Counted from the first letter of the stretch, positions 32,513-43,889 are shown. The stretch: 64,000 bases of DNA from Diogma glabrata (GCA_963693315.1 OY856188.1:162646002-162710001); one strand, 5' to 3'. Notes: generated from the sequence alone by a model not told the origin. A program made the numbers and translations.

Positions 32513-33254
32513 CAGAGCAGACCATATCGTCTCTCGTTCGAGAGAGTCGTAGGCCTGTCTAAAATCAATGAAGAGTTAGTACACAGGTATGTTGAACTCT
32601 CGACACTTTTCCAAAATCATCCTTATCGAAAAAAGTGCATCCTCGGCTTAAGTGGTACCTCGGCCTTGCCGAAAGCCGCACCGATATTCTCCAAACAGTT
32701 GTTCAGCAAAAGGATTGATTTTGGCTAGCAAAATGTAGGAAAAAATCTTATATGCTGTGCAGAGTAGAGCAATTCCCCTGTAGTTTGCACATTGTAAGCG
32801 ATTACCTTTTTTATGGATTGGTATCAGCATAGCTGAGTTCCAGTCCTGTGGCATGGTTTTAGTTCACCAGATCATTTGAACAAGTTCAAACAATCTTAGA
32901 ATAGAGTTTCACCACCATGTACAATCATTTCGGATGTTATATCGTCGATACCAGGTGCTTTATTGCATTTTAATTTGACAGCGCCGCATCAAATTCCTCT
33001 TTGGTGGGTTTGCCGACATGTACCTTTGACGCACGAATAAGCTTTGCTCGTCGTCCGACTTGTTACTGGTCACTTAAGTTGAGAAGATTCTCAAAATAAG
33101 CGGCCCAAGTATCTAAAATATTTTTAAGGTCAATTTCTAGCTCCCCATCTTCGTTTTGAATAGCGATCGATCTAGTTTGAGGTCCTTTCTTTGAGGTTTT
33201 AACCTGTTGAAAGAAGTTACGCGATTGATGTTCCTTACTGAAGCTTTCAATCAC
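32513..33254 (-). pseudogene. RTE reverse transcriptase, N-terminal motifs
   Basis: Recognisable segments are MPQDWNSAMLIPIHKKGNR, CANYRGIALLCTAYKIFS and LFGEYRCGFRQGRGTT (32648-32854), followed by motif A, LFIDFRQAYDSLERE, near 32560, just after a TAA. The IDF...AYD Asp is present. Upstream, 33063-33254 (SRNFFQQVKTSKKGPQ, LDTWAAYFENLL) is the linker typical of RTE proteins. Broken by frame changes. Confidence 0.8.
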
Positions 33255-33475
33255 CTCACACTTTCTCTTCCACCATTCTCTCTTCGTTCGTCTACATAGC
33301 TTTGTAACGGCTTGTCTTTCCAGTTTATAGTTCTCCTTCGTGGACCTGGTATTGCGTCATTGCATGTCCTTGTAGACATTAAAGAAAGCAATCTCTTTTG
33401 TAGTGAATAGCGTTAAGACATGCCTGATCCATCCATGGCTTCTGGGAGTGGTTTTGAGGTCGTCCAAGTATTCCC

Positions 33476-34643
33476 TCAGCAGCGCTTAAGACAGCATCCT
33501 TTGAGTAAATACCATGACTTATCGACGTCTCCATTAATGGTTTCTGATTTTTCCAACGTTTCAGTAATGTGGTTTTGACATCTCACTTCTGTTTCAGCAT
33601 TCTTTAGTGATGAGATGTTAAAACGTTTCCGTTGATTTAATTTTGGAATGCCTGGATTTGGAAAGTGGAGCCTAATTTTAGCACATACAAGGAAGTGATC
33701 AGTTCCAATGTATGCACCTCTAAAGGATCGCACATCCAGAACACTCGAAAAGAAACATGCTGTTACCAGCACGTGATCAATTTGATAACGAGTGTTTCCA
33801 TTCGGTGAGACCCAAGTCTGCTTATGAATCGATCAATGCGGGAAGAACGTACTGGTAATTCTCAAATTATTTGATAATGCAAACTCAGTCATTCTCTCAC
33901 CATTATCATTTGAGTTCAAATGCAGGCTATTGGGACCCACCACATTTCCATAAGAGATATCTCTTCCAACTTGCCCATTAAAGTCACCAAGAACCATAAT
34001 GAAGTCACGTGTTGGTGTTTGTTTCATAACCTCTTCCAGTGCTATGTAGAAATTATCCTTCTCGTCGATGGTTTTAGCTTAAGTAGGTGCATGCACGGCA
34101 ATAAGGGAAATATGGTTGTATGTACCGCGTACCCTTAGATATAGCAGATCCTCTCATTGACCGGGATGAATTTCATCACGGCTTCTTGTATACGTGCACC
34201 CACAAAAAAACAGTTCCAAATTCTCTTCGAGAAGGATAACCACTACAGTATAGAGAGTGACTATCCAAATCTTGTTTTCCGATTATTGGTTGTCTAATTT
34301 CTTGCAGAGCTATGATATCCATCCATACCTCTCAGCCTCTGTTTCTCGACTTAAAAGAGCATTAGGAGCGCTCAGGCTGCGCACATTCCACGTTCCGATT
34401 GGGTAGTCTGGCCTTTTTCACGTCCAGGTAAAATTCTGTTGTTTTGTCCGGTTCTGTTATTCTTTCTCTGATTTCCAAATTTAACAAAATAGTTTTTTCC
34501 GGGGTTAGGGTGTTAACCTTAGGCCCAACCCAAATTGTCGTGAATGGGTCCGTTCTGCATCTTAAGGTTACCAGAAACAACTGATCCAAGACAGACGGCC
34601 GATCCCAGCCGCCCCTAACATGGAGAACAGACGCTTGGGTCAC
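33476..34643 (-). pseudogene. RTE endonuclease region
   Basis: Frame pieces give WDIIALQEIR-like sequence near 34300, LGDFNGQVGRDISYGN and NNLRITSTFFPH (33833-34027), and FRGAYIGTDHFLVCAKIRL (33476-33772). GDFN, the SNN.RI.T.F segment and the final TDH are hallmarks of apurinic-type endonucleases of RTE LINEs; TDH holds the catalytic His. The usual SDH is TDH here. Several frame changes and stops separate the pieces, so no active enzyme can be made. The N-terminal piece (34362-34643) reads WDRPSVLDQLFL and has no clear domain. Confidence 0.8.
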
Positions 34644-34915
34644 ATTGGTTTAAAGCCACCAATTTGCCGTGAATAAGCGTCATTGACTAAGCAGTCTTTT
34701 CCCTGCTTGTCTCCGATACACCAACCTAATTCTGGCGGCATTACCCAGGCAGCACGGCGTGGACGTCGAATTTCGGATTTCGTTAACTTAACGAGATGCG
34801 GTTTTAAAATTTGCAAAGTGGTTAGAAAACCAAAGATTTAAAAAAATAGACCTCTTTAACATGATTTGGGACCGAGTTATGACCCATTTTGCTTTTAAAA
34901 CCCCGATTGTGACCT

Positions 34916-35440
34916 TGATTTTGTATGAAATATATTAACAGGAAAGCTGAAAAGATGCTTTTGTGCTGAAAAGATGCTAGGTTTGTACCTACCGAGCACG
35001 CGATTGGCTACTCTGACTCCTGCTCATAACATACTCTATGAAAAAAGGAAACGTACTGTAGTATACAACAGACGTACGAAGTAGTACACGTAGCGAAGCG
35101 ATGTATAATGGAGCATTATTGTAATAAATTTAATGAAAAAGTAATTGAACTACTTATGTGTAATGCTCCTTATAGTCTAATTAATTACTTATTAAAATGT
35201 TATAGTAATTAAAGTATTAAATAGCTTATTGATTAAAAATTAATTGAATAATATTTTATTTTAAAACAATATAATACACAAATATTTTCATAATGTAAAA
35301 AATAAAAGCAAAATTTATTGTTTCCAGGGACCCGAAATAGAAAAAATTGTTTTTTCGGTAAAAAATCATGATTTATGCAATAAATGTTAATATAACAACA
35401 CAATAATAAACTTTTTGTTTAAAAATATTATTAAGTTATT
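34916..35440. other. Unpaired middle of the inverted-repeat element
   Basis: No gene. It contains GTACGAAGTAGTACACGTAG and AGCGAAGCG, a CG-richer patch in AT-rich DNA resembling the palindrome cores elsewhere, and a GGAGCATTA/TAATGCTCC inverted pair (about 35109 and 35160). Confidence 0.45.
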
Positions 35441-36149
35441 AAAAAAAAATGGGCTATCTCAGTCCCAGATCATGCTATAGAGGTCTATTTTTAAAATCTT
35501 CGGCTTTCTAACCACTTTGCAAATTTTAAGACCGCATCCGTTGAAAATTCGTTGAGAAATTTAATTTTGCAACTAAGAAATTTTTGCCGTTTTTTGAACC
35601 GCTGTAATTGTTGTTAATATTGAATATGGGTAAATGCAACACAGTTGTTAATAAAACCTGACATTTTACCCTTTCGACTGCCGTCAAGCAGATTGCGTTT
35701 AGATTAAAACTCAGACCTTGCGGCCTGGCCTGCCCAAAGTTAACAACTTTTTTTCAGACACTAAGTGCAAAATGGAATTGTGCAAAAACTATTAAGCCGA
35801 ATGAAACGTATCAAAACTTATATTTTTTGTTGAAATTTCAGCTACAAGATAGAGGGGTCAATTATATTATAAACAATTATTTGCAAGTAACTAAATTTAA
35901 TTGAAAAATATCGTTTTTTAGACATTTTTTCGCAGTTTTTCAAAAATTTTCCACAAAAAAATTTTTTTAATTTTTTTTCTAATTTAAGTTATAGAAAAAC
36001 ATTTAAGGAACAAGAACGTTCCATGTCACCAGCATCCTAAAGTGCACCATTTACGAGTTATATCGCTTACAAGGAAGCAAAAAAATATTTCCAGCCGAAT
36101 TTGTTGGTGTTACATCCTTCTTTGCTAGGATATAGGTATATATTACAAC

Positions 36150-36775
36150 TGTTATGACCCTTTTTAATAATTGTATTTCCCTTTTGTCTAAGGTTAGTTA
36201 ATTCTGTAATTGACACTTTTTAAAACACATGTATACATTTAATTCGGATAATTAATTCTTTATTTTTTTTTATAGTTATGATTTTAAATTAGGTAAAATC
36301 GAAAAACCTTTGGAACTGAACTTTATTTAATTTTTTTGTTTAACTTAAAACTAACAACGTTTGAAACTTTTCGGAAACTTATTTATTCACTTTTTCATAC
36401 TGAATCACTGCCTGATACTCACTATTTTCTGCCTGACTGATTTTAACTTTACTTAAGATTAAGACCACTTCAGTCCACTGCCAAAATATTACTCTTTTTT
36501 TAATATATCTAATAAATCTTTTTAATCAATCATTATTTGGAAGGGAATGTTGTAAACCATTTATTTCCCGTTATAATAAAAAAACAACCAACTAAAATTA
36601 ATAAAAACTATTAAACATAATTTGACTTAATTTAGAGGATTTCCCAATAAAAAAATTCACAAGTCAAGAAACTAAGTTCGTTCACATTTTTTATTATATT
36701 TATATTTTAAATATAATAAAAAATGAAACGCTGCAATTTTGACTTGTATTTAATTTTTTACATTGTGAAACCACA
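36150..36775 (-). repeat. LTR copy 1 (probable solo LTR)
   Basis: In minus orientation it begins TGTGGTTTCACAATG and ends GGGTCATAACA. It aligns with LTR copy 2 (49696-50272) through CAAGTCAAAATTG-type, AACGAACTTAGTTTCTTGAC and GGAAATCCTC landmarks. There is no adjacent internal sequence and no clear target duplication. Confidence 0.6.
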
Positions 36776-37165
36776 GACAATTTTTGTTACAAAATTCACT
36801 TTGAAATATTGTAAGTGAAATATCGATTGAAAGGTTTACAACACAAATAACTAATTTTATTATTTTCTAAAAAAATAAATAAAAATCATTCTTTTGACAC
36901 ACTTGACTTTATTTTTTGACAAACCTATAATGCCATAATTCTGTATATTAATAATAAAATTTCATGTCATACAAATAATTAGTTTAATTGGGTAAAAATA
37001 AATAAATCGAAGTAAAAGATTTCTTTTGACACACTTGACAACATTTTTTTGACAAACTTATAATTCCATAATTCTCAATAATAATAATAAAATTTCATAT
37101 CATACAGTATAATAATTAATTTTATTTTTTCTTCACAAAAATTGGGTAAAAAAATAAATGTATGG
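36776..37165. repeat. Family E fragment E3 (D units)
   Basis: Two to three D units: TTTTGACACACTTGAC, GACAAACTTATAATTCCATA, CTCAATAATAATAATAAAAT and TTGGGTAAAAAAATAAATG. No ends are preserved. Confidence 0.7.
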
Positions 37166-37204
37166 TCAAAAATAGAACAATTGTACCAATAGTAAAATAG
37201 CTAT

Positions 37205-37305
37205 TTATGTATTAAGGGCATAAAGTATGTCTTTTCCGAGGCGTTAGCCGAGAGAAACAATCACTCGAAAGCAAAAAAGATACTTTATGCCTGAATTGCA
37301 AACAA
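37205..37305. repeat. AT-armed palindrome with CG-rich core (1)
   Basis: Arms AAGGGCATAAAGTATGTCTT and AAGATACTTTATGCCT surround CCGAGGCGTTAGCCGAG and a second CTCG. Same design as the nodes at 38090, 38467, 39165, 41385, 41950, 47378 and 52150. Confidence 0.7.
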
Positions 37306-38079
37306 GATTTTTTGTACGAGTAAGATTCTGTATTATTTGCATAAATAAAAATACATATATTTACACGAAATAGTCAAATATTTTTTCGAAAATTATTTTA
37401 TCAAAGTAGTTTTTCGAAATAATAGTAATATAATAACTTTAGGCATTGTTATTTGAATTTTAGGCATTGTTATTTCACTTTTAGTATTGTTAGTTCAATA
37501 GGGAAAAAATGCCTGCTTTATGTATAATTTTTGAATCGCATTTTACGGTTTACTCGTACAAAAATTTAATTTTTATTTTCTGAAAGAATATTTTCTCAAA
37601 TTATTATTATATTAGTAACCTAATAGTAACATTTTTTTTAAATTATCTACCGAATTACATAACTTACATTTTCAATAAACTGAAATTAGATGCTAAATAT
37701 CTTCATACATTGTTTTGTTTTCTTTTAAAAATTTTTACGTAAATTGTAAAAGTAATTGTAAACGTATCAAAAACGAATCGTAAAACACATTTCACATCCT
37801 AGTTATCTTAAACTTAGCGCCCGTAAAATAAAAGCCCGTTGCTATATAAAACATTAGTGTATTTTTCTACTTTGCCGACCGTAAAATAATCGTCCGAAAA
37901 TAATCATAAAATTAGAACAAACAAATAAATTATTGTATGCTGTTTATAGAAAAAATAATGGCATGTTTAGTATAATTTTCAAAATGTCTAGCGAGTTTAA
38001 AAAATTCAAAAATTGATTTATACTACAATTAAGCTGTGAAATTGTGCGTAAAACGTTGTACATACACTCAGGCTCAAAG

Positions 38080-38165
38080 GAAGATTACGCCCTTGGTTCA
38101 ATAAAGCACTCGCTTCGCGTCGGGCTTCAATATGAACCGCAGGCGTAATCTTCTACTTTCAGCCC
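38080..38165. repeat. AT-armed palindrome with CG-rich core (2)
   Basis: GGAAGATTACGCCCTTGGTT...CTCGCTTCGCGTCGGG...GGCGTAATCTTC. An inverted copy lies at 38467-38565 and a direct copy at 41385-41475. Confidence 0.75.
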
Positions 38166-38313
38166 TCGATATGCAAATAACTATTCCGCACAATCGAATT
38201 GTAAAACACATTTTACATCCTAGTTATCGTGACTGAAAGTTGAACTTAACGCCCGTAAAATATAAGCCCGTTGCTATATAAAACATTAGTGTATTTTTCT
38301 ACTTTGCCGCCCG

Positions 38314-38400
38314 TAGGAATTGCAATCCCGGGATTTTTCGTATGACGAATCCCGGGATCTCGGATTCATCATGAAAAAAATCCCAGGGTTGCATTCCCTA
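38314..38400. mobile_element. 87-bp hAT MITE
   Basis: The ends are TAGGAATTGCAATCCCGGGA and, inverted, ATCCCAGGGTTGCATTCCCT+A. Perfect 8-bp duplications GCCGCCCG flank it (38306-38313 and 38401-38408). The parallel uninterrupted sequence TTTGCCGACCGTAAAATAAT is at about 37871. The inside is a second inverted pair (CCCGGGATTTTTCG / CGAATCCCGGGAT), leaving almost no loop. Confidence 0.9.
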
Positions 38401-38880
38401 GCCGCCCGTAAAATAATCGCCCGGAAAATAATCATAAAATTAAAACAAACAATAGATATTTAAATATCGAGGGCTGAAAGTAGAAGATTACGCCAGCGGT
38501 TCATATTGAAGCCCGACGCGAAGCGAGGTCTTTTATTGAACCAAGGGCGTAATCTTCCTTTCAGCCTGACTGTATGTACAACGTTTTACGCACAACTGCA
38601 CAACTTTATTGTAGTATAAATCAATTTTTGAGTTTTTTAAACTCGCTAGAAATTTTGAAAATTATGCTTAACATGCTATGATTTTCTCTATAAACTTCAT
38701 ACAATAATTTATTTGTTTGTTCTAGTTTTACGAATATTTTAAGGGTAATTATTTTACGGGCGGTAAAGTAAAAAAATATATTAATATTTCATATAGCAAC
38801 GGGATTTTATTTTTCCTACTCCTATCACAGTAAATTATAAATTACATCGCACTATCCATGACATGTAAATTGATTATTTC

Positions 38881-38972
38881 AAATAGCGTGCGGTAAGTAA
38901 AAAAAAAGCGTGCGGTAAGTAAAAAAAAGCGTGCGGTAATGGATTTTCATATATATATTACCGCACGCTTTT
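38881..38972. repeat. GCGTGCGGTAA triplet and hairpin
   Basis: GCGTGCGGTAAGTAAAAAA occurs three times in a row (about 38887, 38909, 38930), and the last copy pairs with ATTACCGCACGC at 38957 to make a hairpin. Confidence 0.8.
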
Positions 38973-39164
38973 AATAAAAAGAAAAATTTTTATTTAAAGA
39001 AAAATTTGATTTTTAAAAGTTAAATATTTCAATTCATTTTGACACAGAATAATGCAAAGCCTACCACAATTTGTAAACTATTTGCATTTAATTTATAATT
39101 AGTAGTTCATTTTTTCAAGTAATTATATGCGTTTGGGCATTAAAACAAAGTCGTAGGAAAAGTA

Positions 39165-39300
39165 TATAACAAATCTCGAGTTGTAAAGCATTTTCCATGC
39201 TCGTGAAGATACTGCACTCGACGCTACGCGTCTCGTGCGCAAAATTTTCCCTCGCATGTAAAATGCTATTTACAACTCTAGATATGTAATATACTTTGGG
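39165..39300. repeat. AT-armed palindrome with CG-rich core (3)
   Basis: Arms GTATATAACAAATCTCGAGT and its diverged inverse ending AGATATGTAATATAC; the middle reads GCACTCGACGCTACGCGTCT+CGTGC. A separate AT-armed hairpin with TTGTAAAGCATTTT/AAAATGCTATTTACAA lies within. Confidence 0.7.
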
Positions 39301-39310
39301 CAATTCCATG

Positions 39311-40804
39311 GTAACTTACGTTACATTTAGACCATTATTTCAAATTAAGAACTTTGGTAGAAACAAATATTATCATACAAATTTTATTTTTAAAGTGAAT
39401 TCTCATAATAATAATCATGAGCAAAAACATAAATATATAAATTGCGGTGTACTTATTTTTAAAAAAAATGAACAGCCAAAAATAATGTGGTAACTTACGT
39501 TACTAAAAAAGGTAATAGCTATATTTGCAATTGCCTTGAAGGTTAAAATTCTGTTCTATTAAAACAGTTCTCTGTTTGAGAGTATATATATAATTTCTTG
39601 ACATGTTTAGCAGTTTGTTTTAATAGGTTTGGAGATTTTATTTTAAAAACTACAATTTATAAAAATATTTAAATGGGTAACTTACGTTACAGTAACTTAC
39701 GTTACAAAATTCCCTTTGCAATTTTTTTTATAATTCTTAAATATAAAAAGTAATTAAGATAACTTTAATCAATAAAATAAAATTAAGCAAGTATAACATT
39801 GTTTTATTCAATCCAAAAACAATAATATAATGTAATTAATCATAATTGTACAGTAAAAATTGACTATTTAAACTTATAATGTCCTCTTTTATTGGCAAGT
39901 ACAGGTGGTTCAATTTTTTACCATGTTTTCCTTTTTATAAAAGATTTCATCTTTATTTTCTGGCCATTTTTTATATCTGATTTTCCTTTTTGTTTCTCAA
40001 AATCTTTAACTAAATAAACCCCCTCTGTTTCTTCTCCCTTTGTTCTTAAATGATGGACTAACTTAATCTTTTCAATGAGGGAAGTTTGTAAAAATGCTTT
40101 GGATAGATTGAGATTTTCGCTACGCATCTTAATATCAGCTGGGGTGATTTCTAGAACATTTATTTTAGATGGCTAGTCGTGTGCTGCAGAAACAAACTCA
40201 CTTGCATTGGTGACAATGTATTTTCGTTTTAGTACAGCATTTCGCACACTCCTTTTTATGGATCCACCAGTCCGATCAACAGGACCTTTGCCATATAAAG
40301 AGGCAAAATAATTCCAGGTTAACTTTTTTCAGTGGTGATGCTCAAGAACATGCTGAAGGCTGAAGCTATGTAACGATTTTTAAATTGGCTGCTTGGCCCA
40401 TCTGACCAAATATGTACATATTTTATTTCTTCAGGAAATTGTTTTAGTATGCAGTTTATGTAGGGTACTACGTTTCTTTGGAATGACTTAAATTGTCCGA
40501 AATCAATGCCATAGAGTGGTGCTTACCAGAATAACATGCTGACACGGCATATTAATTCTGAACAGAGGACTGGTACCTTTTAATTGGGTAGCTTACGTTG
40601 CAATCATATATTGGTAACTTACGTTACACATTTTGATTATTGCACAAAAAAACAAATAAGTAATATTTAAAAGAAAACTATTGCTGTCAGTTTAGTATAC
40701 ACCTATCAGTAAGAAAATCTGAAATGATTAACATTGTTTTTCTATATCTTATTTTCTAATAACACTGTTTACAAGTTTTAGTAACTTACGTTACATGTAA
40801 CAGT
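39311..40804. repeat. Seven copies of GTAACTTACGTTAC
   Basis: Copies lie at 39311, 39490, 39677, 39692, 40589 (GTAGCTTACGTTGC), 40615 and 40791, all in the same orientation and with irregular spacing, on both sides of the transposase-like pseudogene. The outer GTAAC/GTTAC of each copy is inverted. Clusters like this often bind a transposase near element ends; that is inference. Confidence 0.85.
39918..40560 (-). pseudogene. Transposase-like family, copy in element B
   Basis: Reading leftwards: FGQFKSFQRNVVPYINC, YVHIWSDGPSSQFKN, IASAFSMFLSI, then after a frameshift LTWNYFASLYGKGPVDRTGG, SIKRSVRNAV, and a further frame with LRTKGEETEGVYLVKDFEK to the end at 39918. SDG..SQ[FY]KN and GKG..D..GG..KR are shared with the gene of element A (12033-15556). 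The N-terminal half is missing. Stops and frameshifts make it inactive. Confidence 0.6.
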
Positions 40805-41949
40805 GTACTTTTGAAATGCATATAATTTAGTTAATTTAACTAGAAATCTTGTTTAAAAAGTGAACAATATTAACTTTAAGTGCAATAATCAATATTTATC
40901 GATTGTAACATTTATTTTAAATATAATAATGCAACTTACTACTGTTCAAAGTTTGATAATGTGATTCAGCAAAATCAAAACAAACTGATGCCAACTTCAA
41001 AGTGTTGCCAATGCTAAAAAACTAAATGCTTGAGAGAGAAATATTAAAAATATGAAACTTCTAATATTTCTAAACCAAATAATACGCAAAACAATCCCTT
41101 TACTGGATTTTGGTATTTTCACTGTTTTTCCCCACCGGCATGGAATGTCCCTATTACGGATATAAAGTTCAACTTCCAGCCACGATAACTAGGATGTAAA
41201 ATGTGTTTTACGATTCGTTTGTGCGTAAATAAATTATTGTATGAAGTTTATAGAGAAAATCATGGCATGTTGAGTATAATTTTCGAAATGTCTAGTGAGT
41301 TTAAAAAATTCAAAAATTGATCTATTCTGCAATTAAGTTGGGCAATTGTGCATAAAACGTTGTACATACACTCAGGCTCAAAGGAAGATTACGCCCTTGG
41401 TTCAATAAAAGCCCTCGCTTCGCGTCGGGCTTCAATATGTACCAGAGGCGTAATCTTCTACTTTCAGCCCTCGATATGTAAATAACTATTTTGCACGATC
41501 AGGCGATTTTGCATGTTTACTGATACGTAAATAAACATAGTAAGTTTCGTTTACAAATCACAGGTCGGTAAGTATTTACTTACAGATCATGCAAGCGGTA
41601 AGTAATTACTTACCGGTAAGAGCGACCCCAGGGTGTGAATAAAAACGATTTTTATTTAAATTATTATGTAGGGCAATTTACTAACTTTAAACTTTAAATA
41701 ATATTCTTTTAAAAATATTGCAATTAAAAGATTTAGAAGCAATTTACTTTGAAAAAATATTCGATGAAAGTTAGTTTTGCAACAAAAAACCTATAGAATA
41801 ATGATGAAACGCAGAGCTTACTATTTTGAAATGAAATTTTAAAAAATTTTCTGTAAAATATTAAAACTTTGAAATGAATTTTATTATTTAAATAATTTTA
41901 ATTGGATTTCTATGATCGTGGAAAAAATATAATAAGCATTTTGGGTATT

Positions 41950-42040
41950 AAGAGTATTACCGATTTCGGATATATTAGAGATCTCGACTACGTCTCGATC
42001 TCAAAACATATATCCTCAATCAGTAAAACACTCTTAGACT
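41950..42040. repeat. AT-armed palindrome with CG-rich core (4)
   Basis: TAAGAGTATTACCGATTTCG...GAGATCTCGACTACGTCTCG...ATCAGTAAAACACTCTTA. The core ATCTCGACTACGTCTCGAT is itself nearly palindromic. Confidence 0.7.
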
Positions 42041-42048
42041 GCGTTCCA

Positions 42049-42511
42049 ATTGATGCTAAATTGTACTAAACGTGTTATATCAATTTAGTCAAGTATTTTA
42101 TTTGACTAAGTTTAAATCAATATTTTGTTTCTAAATAATTTGGCAGAAATTCATACGTTAAACAATATCTGACAACTTGATTATATTAATTTGAATTAAA
42201 ATTCGGTAATTTTGTAAAACTAAATTTAGATTTAGAAGTTTAGTACAATTTAGCAGCTAATTGGAACCCAGTCTTAGACTGCGTTCCAATTCATGCTAAA
42301 TTGTACTAAACGTGCTAAGTCAATTTAGTCAATTTTTATTTGACTAAATCAATATTTTGTTTCTAAATGATTGTAAATAAATTGCTGTTTTTATCAACAT
42401 CGGACAACTAAATCACATAAATTCAAATTAAAATTGGACGATTTTGATAAATCAAATTTAGATTTAGTAGTTTAGTACAATTTAGCAGTTAATTGGAATG
42501 GAACCCAGTGT
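42049..42511. mobile_element. Two tandem copies of a ~230-bp MITE
   Basis: Each copy runs from ACTGCGTTCCAATT to its inverse ending AATTGGAACCCAGT, with ~35-bp terminal repeats (GCTAAATTGTACTAAAC). Copy 1 is 42050-42272 and copy 2 about 42278-42511. CTTAG precedes each copy, consistent with a 5-bp duplication or with insertion of one copy at the edge of the other. Confidence 0.75.
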
Positions 42512-42540
42512 TACTGCCCTTTATACTTAAATAACTATAT

Positions 42541-43889
42541 GTTAGTTTCTTAAGAAACACAATTGTGTTAAATTTTGTTTTTACATTTGTTGTTAAAGTG
42601 TCATATTGAGTTTTGTTAATAAATGGTTTAGCAAGACAACTAAAAAAAATATTAACATTGACCTTGTTATGGTTTTTTATTGTAAAATATGTTTGATCTA
42701 ATTAAAACTAAATAACCTAGATTATCTCTATATTCATATGTTATAGAATTTTCATTTTACAGATATTTGGACCTTGCGAGGGTTTAAAATTAAATTGAAA
42801 AATCTACTCCCAATACTTTAATTTTCTAAGGAGTTTTGCTTTTGCTTGGTTTTTCTGAGAAATTCATTAGCAGATTTGTTGGGAAACTGAGAATCTAGCT
42901 TCATCTAGTTATTTCTTATAACCTGGCTCTTGGTCACAACTTATTTACCTCTATAATTTTTTCTTAATAGCAAACATATAGTATTTATGGTAAGATTATG
43001 GTAAGTTTAATTTACAAAACAAATATATGTATCCGTTGCAATTCCATTTAATTTAATCCTAAAATTTATGGTCTACTATTCTATTTACTTAAGTGTTTTA
43101 TGCTTAATCTATAAAAACTTACTTACTTGGTGTTAATAAACAAAATTATTTACTGGAAAACCAGTTAACTTAACTACTTTCGAATATTATATATTTTTTT
43201 CTACTACCCAACATAAAAAATCTACTTTCGATGTTTGTTCATCGAAAACTTCTTTTTCGTAACCGGTGATAAAAAAACCTATACGAATTACTTTCGTACC
43301 TAGTGACGAAAGTAATTTTTTAAAAACCATCTATTTTCTAATTTCTTAACTAGAATAAACCATCCTAGAATACCCGTTAAGACAATCAATTGATTAAATG
43401 AAATAATTTTGTTAGTGTTGATTTGTCTCTGTTTGGAGGATGACGTTAATTTATTTTTGAATTATTTACGGACAATTTACATTAAAATTGTATAAATAAT
43501 AATAGTTAAATATATAATATTCATATATTCTTTTTAAATAGTATGATAAAAAACAGTTGGTATAAGATTAAGATATTTTTAAAAAATATTATTAACAAAA
43601 ATGAAAAAAAAATATTTATTTTACGTAAAATAATTTAGGTTGTGTTAAAATATATCAAGAATTTACGTAACGTCATACCCATTCAAAAACTAAATCAAAA
43701 CTGATATTTTTATTTTAGAAATCTGAAATCTGAATTTGATTTTGTTTATGACAAAGTACAAACCGTCTTTAGTTATAAGCCTACTAGACACAAAATTCAA
43801 AAAACAATAAACCTTCAAAGATGTATTATTTAATGATTTTAAGAACTTTAGAGTAAATAGAATAATAATATAGGATTTTGTAGTGTAAA
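42541..43889. other. No gene seen
   Basis: AT-rich. A small hairpin ATTACTTTCGT/ACGAAAGTAAT lies near 43285-43315. Nothing else is assignable. Confidence 0.5.

Larger units (their letters stand above)
31875..34784 (-). mobile_element. RTE-type LINE with 13-bp target duplication
   Basis: AACTTAACGAGAT occurs at 31862-31874 and 34785-34797, flanking the insertion. A T-run after 31874 is the minus-strand 3' tail. The element carries endonuclease and reverse transcriptase regions in one direction, riddled with frameshifts and deletions. It inserted into the left arm of the inverted-repeat element. Confidence 0.9.
31284..36107. mobile_element. Long-arm inverted-repeat element
   Basis: The left arm is 31284-31861 continued at 34785-34915. 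The right arm is about 35440-36107. The outer ends are CCAACAAATTCGGCTGGAAA and its inverse. Landmarks pair throughout: GCTTCCTTGTAAGCGATATA, CCTTAAATGTTTTTCTATAA, TTGTTAATATTGAATATGGG and GGTTAGAAA.CC.AAGAT. The unpaired middle (34916-35440) has no gene. An RTE LINE split the left arm. The superfamily is unknown and no clear target duplication was found. Confidence 0.8.
38451..41490. mobile_element. 3.0-kb TIR element B
   Basis: The ends are AATAGATATTTAAATATCGA at 38451 and its inverse ending AAATAACTATT at 41490; the ~290-bp arms include the CTCGCTTCGCG hairpin. The interior holds the GTAACTTACGTTAC motif array (39311-40804) and a transposase-like pseudogene on the minus strand (39918-40560). 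No target duplication was found. Confidence 0.6.
37190..42540. mobile_element. Nested palindromic element complex
   Basis: The outermost inverted pair is ATAGCTATTTATGTATTAAG...GGGCAT at about 37197 and TGCCCTTTATACTTAAATAA..CTAT at about 42516. Inside are three ~320-bp blocks with a common hairpin (37920-38175 plus, 38455-38740 minus, 41210-41490 plus), direct and inverted copies of CGTAAAACACATTTTACATC (37771, 38208, 41190 inverted), element B and an 87-bp hAT MITE. The exact history is not resolved. Confidence 0.55.

Noticed and set aside
36150..36775. Target duplication for LTR copy 1
   Set aside because: The flanks (ACAAC and GACAA) are similar but not identical in the right register, so no duplication is claimed.
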